In this document: positions 6,322-12,846 of the stretch, piece after piece
How the letters are laid out: each line of letters opens with the position of its first letter
How positions within the stretch are numbered: position 1 is the stretch's first letter
Virus record (IMG/VR): IMGVR_UViG_3300042874_000190
Coordinates: 1-24,628 of that record
Strand: one strand, 5' to 3'
Length of the DNA stretch: 24,628 bases
From: a virus
Translations under genes and position numbers: made by a program
Notes under the pieces: generated by a model
Seen by the model: the letters and a program-made list of their open reading frames with translations, nothing else
Databases searched by the model: none
Told to the model about the DNA's origin: nothing

Positions 6322-6500
6322 TGAATATAGAAAAAATCAGAACTCAAACAGCGCAGTTAAACCTTGTTCTTCGAGGGTGCTCGTCCTCAACGTGTCCGTT
6401 TCGTGTTGGTGAAGGAATCGGAACTGCGAACATATGCCAATGCAAGGGAAATGCTGGAAAACTGATTCTCAGTATCGGAACAATGCTTGTGGAGAAATAA
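6321..6500 (+). CDS. 59-residue Cys-containing small protein
   Basis: A short gene beginning at ATG 6321, overlapping the MazG-like stop by one base (TAATG) and ending at 6500 directly before the next ATG. The tight packing and the GGAG inside its 3' end for the next gene support that it is real. The protein starts MNIEKIRTQT and contains C20, C25, C39 and C41 (GCSSSTCPF and NICQCKG), a possible four-Cys zinc site. It has no membrane segment. I do not recognise a family; a small zinc-binding or regulatory protein is the only hint. Confidence 0.7.
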   Translation: MNIEKIRTQTAQLNLVLRGCSSSTCPFRVGEGIGTANICQCKGNAGKLILSIGTMLVEK

Positions 6501-7028
6501 ATGAAAGACCACGGAACAATCATTGGTGACGTGTGCTACGAGTACTTTGATGAGGCAGGAAGAAAAAAGCATAGAAAAATAGGGAGCCTCTTCTACTATC
6601 GAAATCATTCAGGAGGAATTCCATCCGCTCAATTCAGATGGGATATGCTACCCGCGTCTGCTTGGGAAAAGAATGCTGACGTTTACTTCATCGCAAACTT
6701 CATGCCGTCAGAAAAAGTTCCAGAAGCCCCGTATATCTGCGGAAGCATTTATGTTCCGTCTGACGAACGCGGTGATCGTACACAAATAGGGCACGTAGGA
6801 ACGCGCCAGAGGCCGGATAACGACGACACCCAGTACTACATGCAACTTTTCGGAGTGCCGATCAGAGAGCTTTCTAAGGCGGCAACAAAGGGACTGCGGC
6901 GGACTGTCGGAGAAATGCTAGACCAGAACGGTTGTTACACAACAAACGAAATAAGAGTGATGATGAAGATTGCAGATGAGTCTGGTAAAAAACACTCTCT
7001 CTACTGCGGAATAGAACTGGAAGGATAA
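6501..7028 (+). CDS. Hypothetical early protein
   Basis: A 175-residue soluble protein I cannot place. The N-terminal half (IGDVCYEYFDEAGRKKHRKIG, then SAQFRWDMLPASAW, VYFIANFMP) looks like a small beta-sheet domain rich in aromatic residues. The C-terminal part (about 115-160, PIRELSKAATKGLRRTVGEML) is helical. It has no membrane segment or clear catalytic motif. The start is fixed by GGAG in the end of the preceding small gene and by the abutting stop. The operon position suggests an early function, otherwise unknown. Confidence 0.7.
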   Translation: MKDHGTIIGDVCYEYFDEAGRKKHRKIGSLFYYRNHSGGIPSAQFRWDMLPASAWEKNADVYFIANFMPSEKVPEAPYICGSIYVPSDERGDRTQIGHVGTRQRPDNDDTQYYMQLFGVPIRELSKAATKGLRRTVGEMLDQNGCYTTNEIRVMMKIADESGKKHSLYCGIELEG

Positions 7029-7033
7029 TCGTT

Positions 7034-7303
7034 ATGAAAAAGAAAGATGCAGAATTCAAAGTAGCAACAGCCGCCTTCGACCCGAAGCCGCGAACAAGAA
7101 AGTATCAGCACGTCCTCGACCTCGAAGTCAGGAACTCAAAAACAGGAGAGGGGCCGACTGTGATCTACGAAAACAGTCACGAGAATTATCTGCGACTTTG
7201 CTCCGGAGTGATCCCTCGGTTTAACAGAAACTTCAAGCCGAAGCGTTGGGAGTTCTCGATCAGCAAAGACAAATCAAAAATCATGATCCAAAGAACGGCA
7301 TAG
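7034..7303 (+). CDS. Small basic hypothetical protein
   Basis: An 89-residue Lys/Arg-rich protein (MKKKDAEFKVATAAF, RFNRNFKPKRWEFSI, SKIMIQRTA), pI clearly basic, without Cys, membrane segment or known motif. AAGGA about 8 nt before the ATG supports the start, and it sits 5 nt after the preceding gene. Basic charge in an early operon fits nucleic-acid binding, but this is only inference. Confidence 0.65.
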   Translation: MKKKDAEFKVATAAFDPKPRTRKYQHVLDLEVRNSKTGEGPTVIYENSHENYLRLCSGVIPRFNRNFKPKRWEFSISKDKSKIMIQRTA

Positions 7304-7310
7304 GTTAATT

Positions 7311-7754
7311 ATGGGAATCAAAGCAGGAACTCTGCCACAAAAGTTTGTGGAAAAAATGTCTGATGCTGATAGGAAATCTCTTGGTCTGAGAAGCAACGCA
7401 GAGAAGTCTGCGGCAATAGACGCGAAAAGCGAGGCTGAGATACAGCGGACTGTAGAGAATTATCTTAGACAGCTTGGGTACGAAAGCCGAACTCCTGATA
7501 ACATCATGAGAGGGAAGCCACGCTCCGGATGGTTTGTTCATATCCACGAGGCAAAGAAAAACCCGATACTTCTCGACCTTTTGATACTGTCCAACAACGG
7601 GAAGTTCATGGAGCTCGAGCTCAAGACATCAACTGGACGAATCAGGCCGGAACAGGAAAAGCTTCTGTCTCAGCATGGAGTTCTTGCGCGTAGTTCTATT
7701 CAGGCAATCGAACAAATCAAGGAGTGGCACGAATGGATACACAAAATGGCATGA
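7311..7754 (+). CDS. VRR-NUC domain nuclease
   Basis: A 147-residue protein of the VRR-NUC branch of the PD-(D/E)XK superfamily. The pattern is complete: SEAEIQRTVENYLRQLGY (helix with E41/E43), D89 in ILLDLLIL, E103-L-K105 in FMELELKTSTGRI, and Q115 in RPEQEKLL. The domain occurs in FAN1 and in many stand-alone phage proteins, where it may act as a structure-specific nuclease, for example on replication or recombination intermediates. The gene follows 7 nt after its neighbour with a weak ribosome site. The next gene starts inside its 3' end. Confidence 0.85.
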   Translation: MGIKAGTLPQKFVEKMSDADRKSLGLRSNAEKSAAIDAKSEAEIQRTVENYLRQLGYESRTPDNIMRGKPRSGWFVHIHEAKKNPILLDLLILSNNGKFMELELKTSTGRIRPEQEKLLSQHGVLARSSIQAIEQIKEWHEWIHKMA

Positions 7755-7975
7755 TACGATATAGCGAGTCCGAGCTCTTGATCCTATACAAAGGAGGCGT
7801 TCAGGCTCACAGGGACGGCCTCAGACGGCGAACGTGCCCTCTCACCAACCCAACGGCAAGGGCAGAGTGGGAACGCGGCTGGAAGAGCGAACAGCGCGAG
7901 AAGCGCAGGCAGTATATGTTCTGGTACAACAAACAGTATCGCGAAAAAATGAAGGAGAAGAAATGCTCGCAGTGA
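7733..7975 (+). CDS. Ribosome modulation factor (Rmf/CrpP)-like protein
   Basis: An 80-residue basic protein. Residues 18-52 match the Rmf pattern G-x-QA...G....CP.....R..W..GW: GGVQAHRDGL, then RRTCPLTNP, then RAEWERGWKSE. In E. coli Rmf binds 30S ribosomes and promotes 100S dimers in stationary phase; related small proteins occur in phages and plasmids, often with unproven roles. ATG 7733 is preferred because AAGGAG sits 8 nt before it. GTG 7724 lies within that SD, and ATG 7751 (overlapping the upstream stop as ATGA) is possible. A basic aromatic tail (RRQYMFWYNKQYREK) extends beyond the domain. It may alter host translation or bind nucleic acid. Confidence 0.72.
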   Translation: MDTQNGMIRYSESELLILYKGGVQAHRDGLRRRTCPLTNPTARAEWERGWKSEQREKRRQYMFWYNKQYREKMKEKKCSQ

Positions 7976-8181
7976 TCGAAGGTGTCGTTCGCAACGAAAC
8001 CCAAAACGCAATCCAGATAAACAGCATGGGGATCAGTGGAAAACGTGGAGACTTCTGGATTCCAAAGTCTCAGATCAGCTATTCGAGAAAAACGCCAAGC
8101 GTTATGGGTCAGACAATATCCGCAGAAATTCCGGTGTGGCTGGCAATTGATAAGGGCATCGATTACGGGGAGAAGGAGTGA
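7963..8181 (+). CDS. Small conserved phage protein
   Basis: A 72-residue protein starting at ATG 7963, chosen because GAAGGAG lies a few nt upstream; longer upstream reading would be the out-of-frame Rmf-like gene. It reads MLAVIEGVVRNETQNAIQIN, then DFWIPKSQISYS, then ISAEIPVWLAIDKGI. This WIPKSQI...IPVWLA layout is common among small uncharacterised phage and prophage proteins, and suggests a small beta barrel followed by a helix. It overlaps its upstream neighbour by 13 nt and the next gene's GTG by 4 nt. Function unknown. Confidence 0.75.
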   Translation: MLAVIEGVVRNETQNAIQINSMGISGKRGDFWIPKSQISYSRKTPSVMGQTISAEIPVWLAIDKGIDYGEKE

Positions 8182-8471
8182 AGCGTCACAAAAAAATATA
8201 CATGGAATTCTTCGGGCTGTCACCGGAAGAGCGTGTGCCGTGCGAAAGATGCTGGAAGGCGGTTGCTGTAGATGTCCACCATTGTGAGCGGCGCGGTATG
8301 GGCGGAGACCCTACGGGAAGCAAGGATCGAATAGAGAACCTTGGCGGGGTGTGCAGGGCATGTCACGAAATTCTTGACTCAAATCCAGACGAAAACGATA
8401 CGTTTAAAATCTGGTGCGCGAATCTTCACGACAGAAAAAAGAAAATGAAGAAAGTGATGTACGGAGGATAA
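8178..8471 (+). CDS. HNH-type nuclease-like protein with zinc knuckles
   Basis: A 97-residue protein with an HNH-like core: C22-x2-C25, VDVHH (H34/H35), N54 in ENLGGVC, and C59-x2-C62-H63. Two CxxC pairs would hold a structural zinc while the His/Asn/His set forms the beta-beta-alpha metal site. Such enzymes nick or cut DNA; small phage HNH proteins may act in recombination or packaging, or be mobile. The GTG start at 8178 overlaps the preceding stop as GTGA. ATG 8202 is an alternative but would drop eight basic residues. It is the last gene of the early operon. Confidence 0.75.
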   Translation: MKRHKKIYMEFFGLSPEERVPCERCWKAVAVDVHHCERRGMGGDPTGSKDRIENLGGVCRACHEILDSNPDENDTFKIWCANLHDRKKKMKKVMYGG

Positions 8472-8579
8472 GGCCGCCGAACAAGGTGCGTTTGATTCGG
8501 CGGGTACTTCAAGGAGGGCTACTGCCCGCCGCTTCCCAGCATCGCAACGCACTGAACTTTTCGCTGTTCCACGGCCCAC
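8472..8579. other. Convergent intergenic junction with competing GC-rich stems
   Basis: No credible gene lies between the two converging operons (8472-8597). CCGCCGAA 8474-8481 pairs perfectly with TTCGGCGG 8496-8503, while CGGCGGG 8498-8504 pairs with CCCGCCG 8525-8531. The two stems share an arm, so only one can form at a time. The second loop holds AAGGAGGG with no start codon after it. The stems work on either strand and may separate or stabilise the two mRNA ends. Confidence 0.5.
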
Positions 8580-8603
8580 CCAGTTGTGACTGGAATTTTA
8601 TTG
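8580..8603 (+). terminator. Weak intrinsic terminator of the early operon
   Basis: CCAGT 8580-8584, loop TGTG and ACTGG 8589-8593 form a 5-bp hairpin followed by AATTTTATTG. It lies in the correct place, after the HNH gene, and slightly overlaps the end of the minus-strand lipoprotein gene. The stem is short and the T-run is interrupted, so efficiency is doubtful. Confidence 0.35.
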
Positions 8604-8906
8604 TGAAGGAAAATCATCCTGACTGATGTTTACGAGTTTCGCGTCGTAGTAAACAGTCGTTCCGGCTGGCAATAAAATTGGGCCGGTCTTTTTCTTTGTT
8701 GCGGCATCGACAAGATTTTCGACCCACATTCCGCGAGCATCAACCTGATAGACAGCTTCAGGGTTAAATATCGAACGGCTATTCTTTCTCGCCACCTGAT
8801 CCGTCTTTCCGTAGGCTTTCGAGACGCTGTTGCACCCGCTCAGAAGCGAGATCATGCACAGCGCGATTGTCACTCGCAACATCGACATGGTTTGTTTCTT
8901 CATCAT
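8598..8906 (-). CDS. Lipoprotein, candidate outer-membrane lysis factor (Rz1/o-spanin-like)
   Basis: A 102-residue protein with a lipoprotein signal peptide: basic N-terminus, hydrophobic core, and lipobox L22-S23-G24-C25. The mature ~78-residue chain starts CNSVSK and has no inner-membrane retention Asp at +2, so outer-membrane sorting is plausible. It starts inside, and in a different frame from, a gene for a one-TM protein (128-nt overlap), an arrangement typical of Rz/Rz1 spanin pairs. It is longer than most Rz1 proteins and lacks the usual Pro-rich stretch, so spanin is a guess. A superinfection-exclusion or other surface lipoprotein is the alternative. It is the last gene of the late operon. 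Confidence 0.7.
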   Translation of the reverse strand: MMKKQTMSMLRVTIALCMISLLSGCNSVSKAYGKTDQVARKNSRSIFNPEAVYQVDARGMWVENLVDAATKKKTGPILLPAGTTVYYDAKLVNISQDDFPSQ

Positions 8907-8985
8907 GAAGTTTCTTCCATTTATAGAAAATGGGGATCGCCGCCCCGATGACGGTAACGATCCCCACTGCGATTGAAACCCACAT
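8779..8985 (-). CDS. Small one-TM protein, candidate holin or spanin subunit
   Basis: A 68-residue protein with an N-terminal membrane helix (residues 2-21, Gly/Ala-rich, ending AAIPIFYKWKK) and a charged helical tail (ASERVQQRLESLRKDG). The Lys cluster after the helix suggests N-out, C-in topology, which argues against a classical inner-membrane spanin and leaves a holin-type role open. The overlap with the lipoprotein gene in another reading frame points towards a lysis cassette. No endolysin was seen nearby. The ATG follows the upstream stop by 2 nt. Confidence 0.6.
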   Translation of the reverse strand: MWVSIAVGIVTVIGAAIPIFYKWKKLHDEETNHVDVASDNRAVHDLASERVQQRLESLRKDGSGGEKE

Positions 8986-8987
8986 GA

Positions 8988-9356
8988 TTATTCCGTTACT
9001 GCCGGAGCAACTTCGGGAGCGGATTTGTCATCGAACATCGAGACGATTCCTTCAAGCGTTTTCATAACGCCATTGAAGATTCCCTCGACCTTTTCCTCGC
9101 TCACATCATCGGCCACATCGTAGCCTTCGACGAATCCTGCGCGGATGTCTTCGAGTTCGTCCTGCTGTACGCCATCGCTGAACACGGTCTTCAGTTCTGA
9201 GCGGCGGGTAATTGCCACAAACCCGAGCGTGCCGAATTCTTTGGCGATGTCGATTCCTTCGACGAGGCTGATCTTTTTGTCGGCCAGTGCGTTCTGGATT
9301 GCGGCGGCGGCTTCACCGGCTTCGCGACCAACGGTCTTCATTACTGAGTTTTCCAT
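8988..9356 (-). CDS. Hypothetical soluble late protein
   Basis: A 122-residue, acidic, probably helical protein without signal peptide or membrane segment (VGREAGEAAAAIQNALADK near the start, FNGVMKTLEGIVSMFDDK near the end, then an Ala/Pro/Glu tail). The start MENSVMK is chosen over an ATG 30 nt upstream because AAGGAG lies 8 nt before it. I do not recognise a family. It sits between the membrane-anchored proteins of the putative lysis region and ends 2 nt before the one-TM gene, so co-expression with lysis functions is likely. Confidence 0.7.
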   Translation of the reverse strand: MENSVMKTVGREAGEAAAAIQNALADKKISLVEGIDIAKEFGTLGFVAITRRSELKTVFSDGVQQDELEDIRAGFVEGYDVADDVSEEKVEGIFNGVMKTLEGIVSMFDDKSAPEVAPAVTE

Positions 9357-9434
9357 GATGCCATCTCCTTTGTTCTGATTACACATTCAATGAATGAAAG
9401 CTACTGCTTATTCCATTGGCGAGCAACAGAAAAA

Positions 9435-9791
9435 TTACCTAACAAAAATCATATAAACTATTCCGGTTATTGTTCCGGATGCAGTGAGTGCGACAAATAT
9501 AATCGACCAAGTTTTTGCCGCATTCCACTCAACGCGCTTGTTCGGGCAGTTCGCTATGTGATATTTGAAAAGGGTGTCGAAGTCGTGATCGTCTTTTGAT
9601 TTTTTATGATCCTCAAACTCCTCCATGCTCAACAGACCGAATCTTCGCTCAGCCGCCCACATCCTCATGACAGTCCCAAGAGCTTCATCGCGATCCCTGT
9701 TTGTGGCAGTTCCACTCTCAAGGATGTCGGCAAGGTTTTCTAGGCGTTTGATCGACACATTCTCTACTTCGGTTGGTTTTCCCATTTTCAC
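9435..9791 (-). CDS. C-terminally anchored membrane protein
   Basis: A 118-residue protein with a soluble, charged N-terminal domain (1-90; helical, EFEDHKKSKDDHDFD) and one C-terminal membrane helix (95-116, TWSIIFVALTASGTITGIVYM). Basic residues before the helix (NKRVEWNAAK) predict the bulk to be cytoplasmic. The layout resembles XhlA-like/hemolysin-type phage lysis proteins or small holin partners, but sequence support is weak. The GTG start at 9791 or the ATG at 9785 are both possible; neither has a strong SD. It lies 22 nt after the rhomboid gene and could be a partner or substrate of it. Confidence 0.65.
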   Translation of the reverse strand: MKMGKPTEVENVSIKRLENLADILESGTATNRDRDEALGTVMRMWAAERRFGLLSMEEFEDHKKSKDDHDFDTLFKYHIANCPNKRVEWNAAKTWSIIFVALTASGTITGIVYMIFVR

Positions 9792-9813
9792 AAATCCATT
9801 CTACAAACGTAGT

Positions 9814-10431
9814 TCAACTGCACTCAACGAAATTATCGTTACAGTTGAGCTCTTTAAAATCAACACTGAATAATTTCTTTGCAAAGATAATTACAGATGC
9901 CGACAGAGCGAAAGATGCCGAGTGAATCTGCCAAGCGTGGTTAGTAAAAACAAAAATAGAAATCAGGCTGTCAAGAGATACAAGAATCGGGAATGCAACG
10001 AAGGCAGGAAACCTGCCGATCCCAGCAAAACACCAGATAGATTTCGGGTTTGAAGCGGCCCACCATCCGCAAAGAGCAAACAGAACCCCACTGCTACCAA
10101 CCAGTGTAGAATGAATCGGCATCGCATAATACGCGAACAATATCGTCGAAATCATAGCTGATAAAAATGAAACTAAAATCGGAACAAAAAGTTTTCTGAT
10201 TTTAATCCCGCGCATTATGCAAAAGAAACCGATTGCGTTTAATATCGCATGAGAACAGCTACCGTGAACAGTCATTGATGTTGCAGAGTGCAAGACTTTC
10301 ATTGCCAACGAATCTCCGGAAGATAGACGCATTGCTCCAAGGAGTCCACTCGTGTTTGACTGAATCGCGAACAGAGAAATGACGGTCAGGAAAAGAAAAA
10401 TTCCTGAGTCAAAATCTAAAAACTTTTTCAT
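9814..10431 (-). CDS. Rhomboid-family intramembrane serine protease
   Basis: A 205-residue polytopic membrane protein with about six predicted membrane helices. The rhomboid signature is complete: H61-x3-N65 (SHAILNAIGFF, as HxxxN in GlpG), the serine motif G112-S-S114-G115 (VGSSGVLFALCGW) and a His in a later helix (H170, AWQIHSASFAL). Ser114 and His170 would form the catalytic dyad within the membrane. The start is placed at ATG 10431, which overlaps the preceding stop as TAATG; a longer reading would be out-of-frame copy of that gene. It follows two Sec-signal proteins in the late operon. Rhomboids cleave single-pass or signal-anchored proteins, so its substrate may be a neighbour or a host surface protein. 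Confidence 0.82.
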   Translation of the reverse strand: MKKFLDFDSGIFLFLTVISLFAIQSNTSGLLGAMRLSSGDSLAMKVLHSATSMTVHGSCSHAILNAIGFFCIMRGIKIRKLFVPILVSFLSAMISTILFAYYAMPIHSTLVGSSGVLFALCGWWAASNPKSIWCFAGIGRFPAFVAFPILVSLDSLISIFVFTNHAWQIHSASFALSASVIIFAKKLFSVDFKELNCNDNFVECS

Positions 10432-11075
10432 TAACGGCTGGCCTTGTTTACTGTTCCGCCAAACCCCTCTATGCTTGCCTTCAAGTCGAAGTACTGAACG
10501 AGAAGTTGCGTTCCGTTTGTATCTAATGCGTGAGCACGTAGCCACATCATTATCATTGAGTCAGTTCCAGTTGGAAGGGTTTTTGCTTCAACGCCAACAA
10601 GACCGTTTTCTTCAAGCCACGAGAACAACTCAAGTTCGGTTGCCTTCAACTCTGGGCTTTTCAGATCGTTAATAAATTTTTCCTTCGTTCTGAAATCTGA
10701 AATCTCAGAAATGTTTGTATGAATTATAGTTCTCTCATACACATTGGTTTCAACACGAGTAACCTCGAACGGATTTCCGTCATCACCGACAGAAAGATTT
10801 CCGTTCTCATCAAGAACGTTTTCAATAACATCGTAAACATTGGTTTCAAAAACAGTATGAGACAGGTTTGTGCCGTACCCAACATCGATAACGTTCCAGT
10901 TCGGATTATCAATTATCGTTTTTCCACCGATATAACTGTCGTTCCATTTTATAAACTCGGAATCTTTCCGAATGATAGAGCCGTCGATTTTGTTGTAGAT
11001 AATCGCATCTCCAAAAATGCACAGAGAGCAGACTGCAAGAACGAATACAGATAGAATAATAATTTTGTTTTTCAT
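10431..11075 (-). CDS. Exported protein with Sec signal peptide
   Basis: A 214-residue protein. MKNKIIILSVFVLAVCSLC followed by IFG and Asp is a clear Sec signal peptide, closely similar to that of the gene upstream. The mature part has Asn/Thr-rich segments (VFETNVYDVIENV and VETNVYERTIIHTN) that repeat a TNVY motif, then a helical C-terminus (ELKATELELFSWLEENGL). No enzymatic motif is seen. The Cys at -6 to -3 does not make a good lipobox. AAGGGAG lies at the right distance. It sits between a fibre-like exported protein and the rhomboid gene, and may be a fibre partner, a surface protein or a rhomboid substrate. Confidence 0.7.
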   Translation of the reverse strand: MKNKIIILSVFVLAVCSLCIFGDAIIYNKIDGSIIRKDSEFIKWNDSYIGGKTIIDNPNWNVIDVGYGTNLSHTVFETNVYDVIENVLDENGNLSVGDDGNPFEVTRVETNVYERTIIHTNISEISDFRTKEKFINDLKSPELKATELELFSWLEENGLVGVEAKTLPTGTDSMIMMWLRAHALDTNGTQLLVQYFDLKASIEGFGGTVNKASR

Positions 11076-11090
11076 AACACTCCCTTTACT

Positions 11091-12179
11091 TTATTGAAAC
11101 AGTTCCCATCCTGTGGCAAGACTCCTGCATACGTACATATTACCGGAATCAGAAACATAAAACCCACCGACAACCAAAGAAGGAACAGTGCTTTGAGGAA
11201 TCATAACAAACATCGGCATCTGAACTTTTACAGAATCTATCCTTACAGTTAAATTTGACGATCCTTGCGGCCTGAAGTCGATGCGTGCAGTTCCTCCATC
11301 ATTCCAAAGCCTGAAGATTCTGAGAGTTTCATTTGCGACAACCTCTTCCGGAGTCGAATTTGTGTCACCATATGAATAAAGGCGAATGAAACTCTGATCC
11401 TCCTGCGGCTGTTTGATTGACATGATCGGAGCCTTGGCCTCAATCAGCTTTCCTCTGGCTGTTTCGGCAACAGCCCTGAAGAACGCAGAGCCAATTCCGG
11501 AAACATCAACGGTTGCCGTATAGATGTTGTCAACAGGGCCGGTAACTTCGGCATAAGCATTCGTCCACACTCCCTCAACTAAATTTGTCGTCATCTCGAT
11601 GAACGGAGTTGTTACTACGTTCTGACCATCAATCGTGATTGTTGCTGTGTTGTCCGAAACAACCAAAGAAAGAATCCTGAATGCCAGTCTTCCGTTTGAA
11701 AACTGCATCAGAGGAACTCCTCCGACCCCAATAGAGCCGTCCTGAAGCATATTCACTCCAAGGAATTCTCCGGTTCCGATAAACTCCATATCACCAACTC
11801 GTAGCGATCCGTTTACGTTAAGAGAACCTACAGTCCCCCCGCTTCTAGGTAGCTTCATTGCCGACTGGTAGAACAGCTCATCAAGTGCTTCTCCGGTGAA
11901 GTTCGTAATCGTACCGATCTGTACTGGATCGGAGGACGGGTCTGGAACATCTCCTGATTCATAAACCGGCTGTGTGTAATACGGTATCTGTACTGCCGTT
12001 ACACCGTGCGGGTTGTTTGTTTGGCCCTCATGAGTATCAATGTTTGCCTGAACTTGAGCAACGTCTTGGGTCTCAGGAACAGTGTCGGTCATCTTGAATG
12101 ATCCAAATATCTTCTCGCCAAAACACATAGCCGAAACAAAAAGTGATGCGGCGAAAAGTATCAGAATTTTATTTCTCAC
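11091..12179 (-). CDS. Fibre-like protein with Sec signal peptide
   Basis: A 362-residue protein beginning MRNKILILFAASLFVSAMC, a Sec signal peptide with likely cleavage after CFG. After it comes a phage-fibre segment (NNPHGVTAVQIPYYTQ, about 56-71), then beta-rich sequence with Gly/Val repeats (GGTVGSLNVNGSLRVGDMEF) and an Ig-like part (GSAFFRAVAE). A signal peptide on a tail-fibre-type protein is unusual, since virion fibres assemble in the cytoplasm. The GTG start overlaps the upstream stop (GTGA), with AAGGGAG before it. It could be an exported decoy, a host-surface modifier, or a fibre that acquired a host-type leader. Confidence 0.72.
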   Translation of the reverse strand: MRNKILILFAASLFVSAMCFGEKIFGSFKMTDTVPETQDVAQVQANIDTHEGQTNNPHGVTAVQIPYYTQPVYESGDVPDPSSDPVQIGTITNFTGEALDELFYQSAMKLPRSGGTVGSLNVNGSLRVGDMEFIGTGEFLGVNMLQDGSIGVGGVPLMQFSNGRLAFRILSLVVSDNTATITIDGQNVVTTPFIEMTTNLVEGVWTNAYAEVTGPVDNIYTATVDVSGIGSAFFRAVAETARGKLIEAKAPIMSIKQPQEDQSFIRLYSYGDTNSTPEEVVANETLRIFRLWNDGGTARIDFRPQGSSNLTVRIDSVKVQMPMFVMIPQSTVPSLVVGGFYVSDSGNMYVCRSLATGWELFQ

Positions 12180-12838
12180 TGGAAGTCTCCCTTTGATTTC
12201 ATATCGCTAATCAGCGTTGCCAGAACAGACGTAACCTTGCTCATCTGCTCTGCAAGAGTCAAGTCCGCCATGTCTGTAAAATCAATTTCACGCAGAGTCT
12301 CTGCACCTGAAACAGCATATACCTCTTCGCTCTTATCACACTTCAGGTCAAGAGCTTCCTGCTGTGGCGTGCTGACCGGCTTGTTTTCATCAGCCGTGTT
12401 GTCAACAAACCCGAGGCCGACCTGCGCGGCTGTGACGGCGTGAGGGTTATCTGTGTCTTCGGTGTGCTCCGAAAGCACAGAGACGGTGACAGCCGCCAGC
12501 TCCCAGTTTGTTCCGTCATCGAGAACTGGATCGTTTCCTGAATTGTCATCGGCCTTGGATCGATACAGCTCACCGTCGCTTCCTGTTGTGACGGCAAATT
12601 GTTTGTAGGAAATATTCGTATCCCAAGGAAGTGCTCCGCCGTACTGGTTTATGTCAACGCACAGGGCAAACAGTTTAGCGAACAGGTCGTTAAAAATCTT
12701 TCGACGCGGTTTCTTTCCCGATCCGGCTGTTGAGTAATCGGAGTCCCAACCTGCCTCGAAGTCAACAAACTCCTCGCGCTCTGACGGGTCTGCCGATCCT
12801 GCAAAAATCTTACTGAATAATCCAAGCGGGTTTCTCAT
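12176..12838 (-). CDS. Tail fibre protein, short paralogue
   Basis: A 220-residue fibre protein. Residues 1-113 are homologous to the N-terminus of the next upstream fibre gene (INQYGGALPW versus MNKFGAALPY; SYKQFAVTTGSDGELY versus SYGQYAVVTGSNGVVY). This shared part is probably the baseplate-attachment domain. It continues with the phage-fibre repeat DNPHAVTAAQVGLGFVDN, then a short helical C-terminus. No receptor-binding tip is obvious, so it may be a connector onto which other fibre proteins assemble. AAGGAG precedes the ATG. Confidence 0.75.
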   Translation of the reverse strand: MRNPLGLFSKIFAGSADPSEREEFVDFEAGWDSDYSTAGSGKKPRRKIFNDLFAKLFALCVDINQYGGALPWDTNISYKQFAVTTGSDGELYRSKADDNSGNDPVLDDGTNWELAAVTVSVLSEHTEDTDNPHAVTAAQVGLGFVDNTADENKPVSTPQQEALDLKCDKSEEVYAVSGAETLREIDFTDMADLTLAEQMSKVTSVLATLISDMKSKGDFQ

Positions 12839-12846
12839 GGCTCTCC

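Noticed and set aside
7834-7962. Longer N-terminus for the small protein ending at 8181
   Set aside because: The extra 43 codons are out-of-frame reading of the Rmf-like gene; ATG 7963 has GAAGGAG before it.
10432-10545. Longer N-terminus for the rhomboid
   Set aside because: It would be out-of-frame sequence of the exported protein gene; ATG 10431 overlaps its stop as TAATG.
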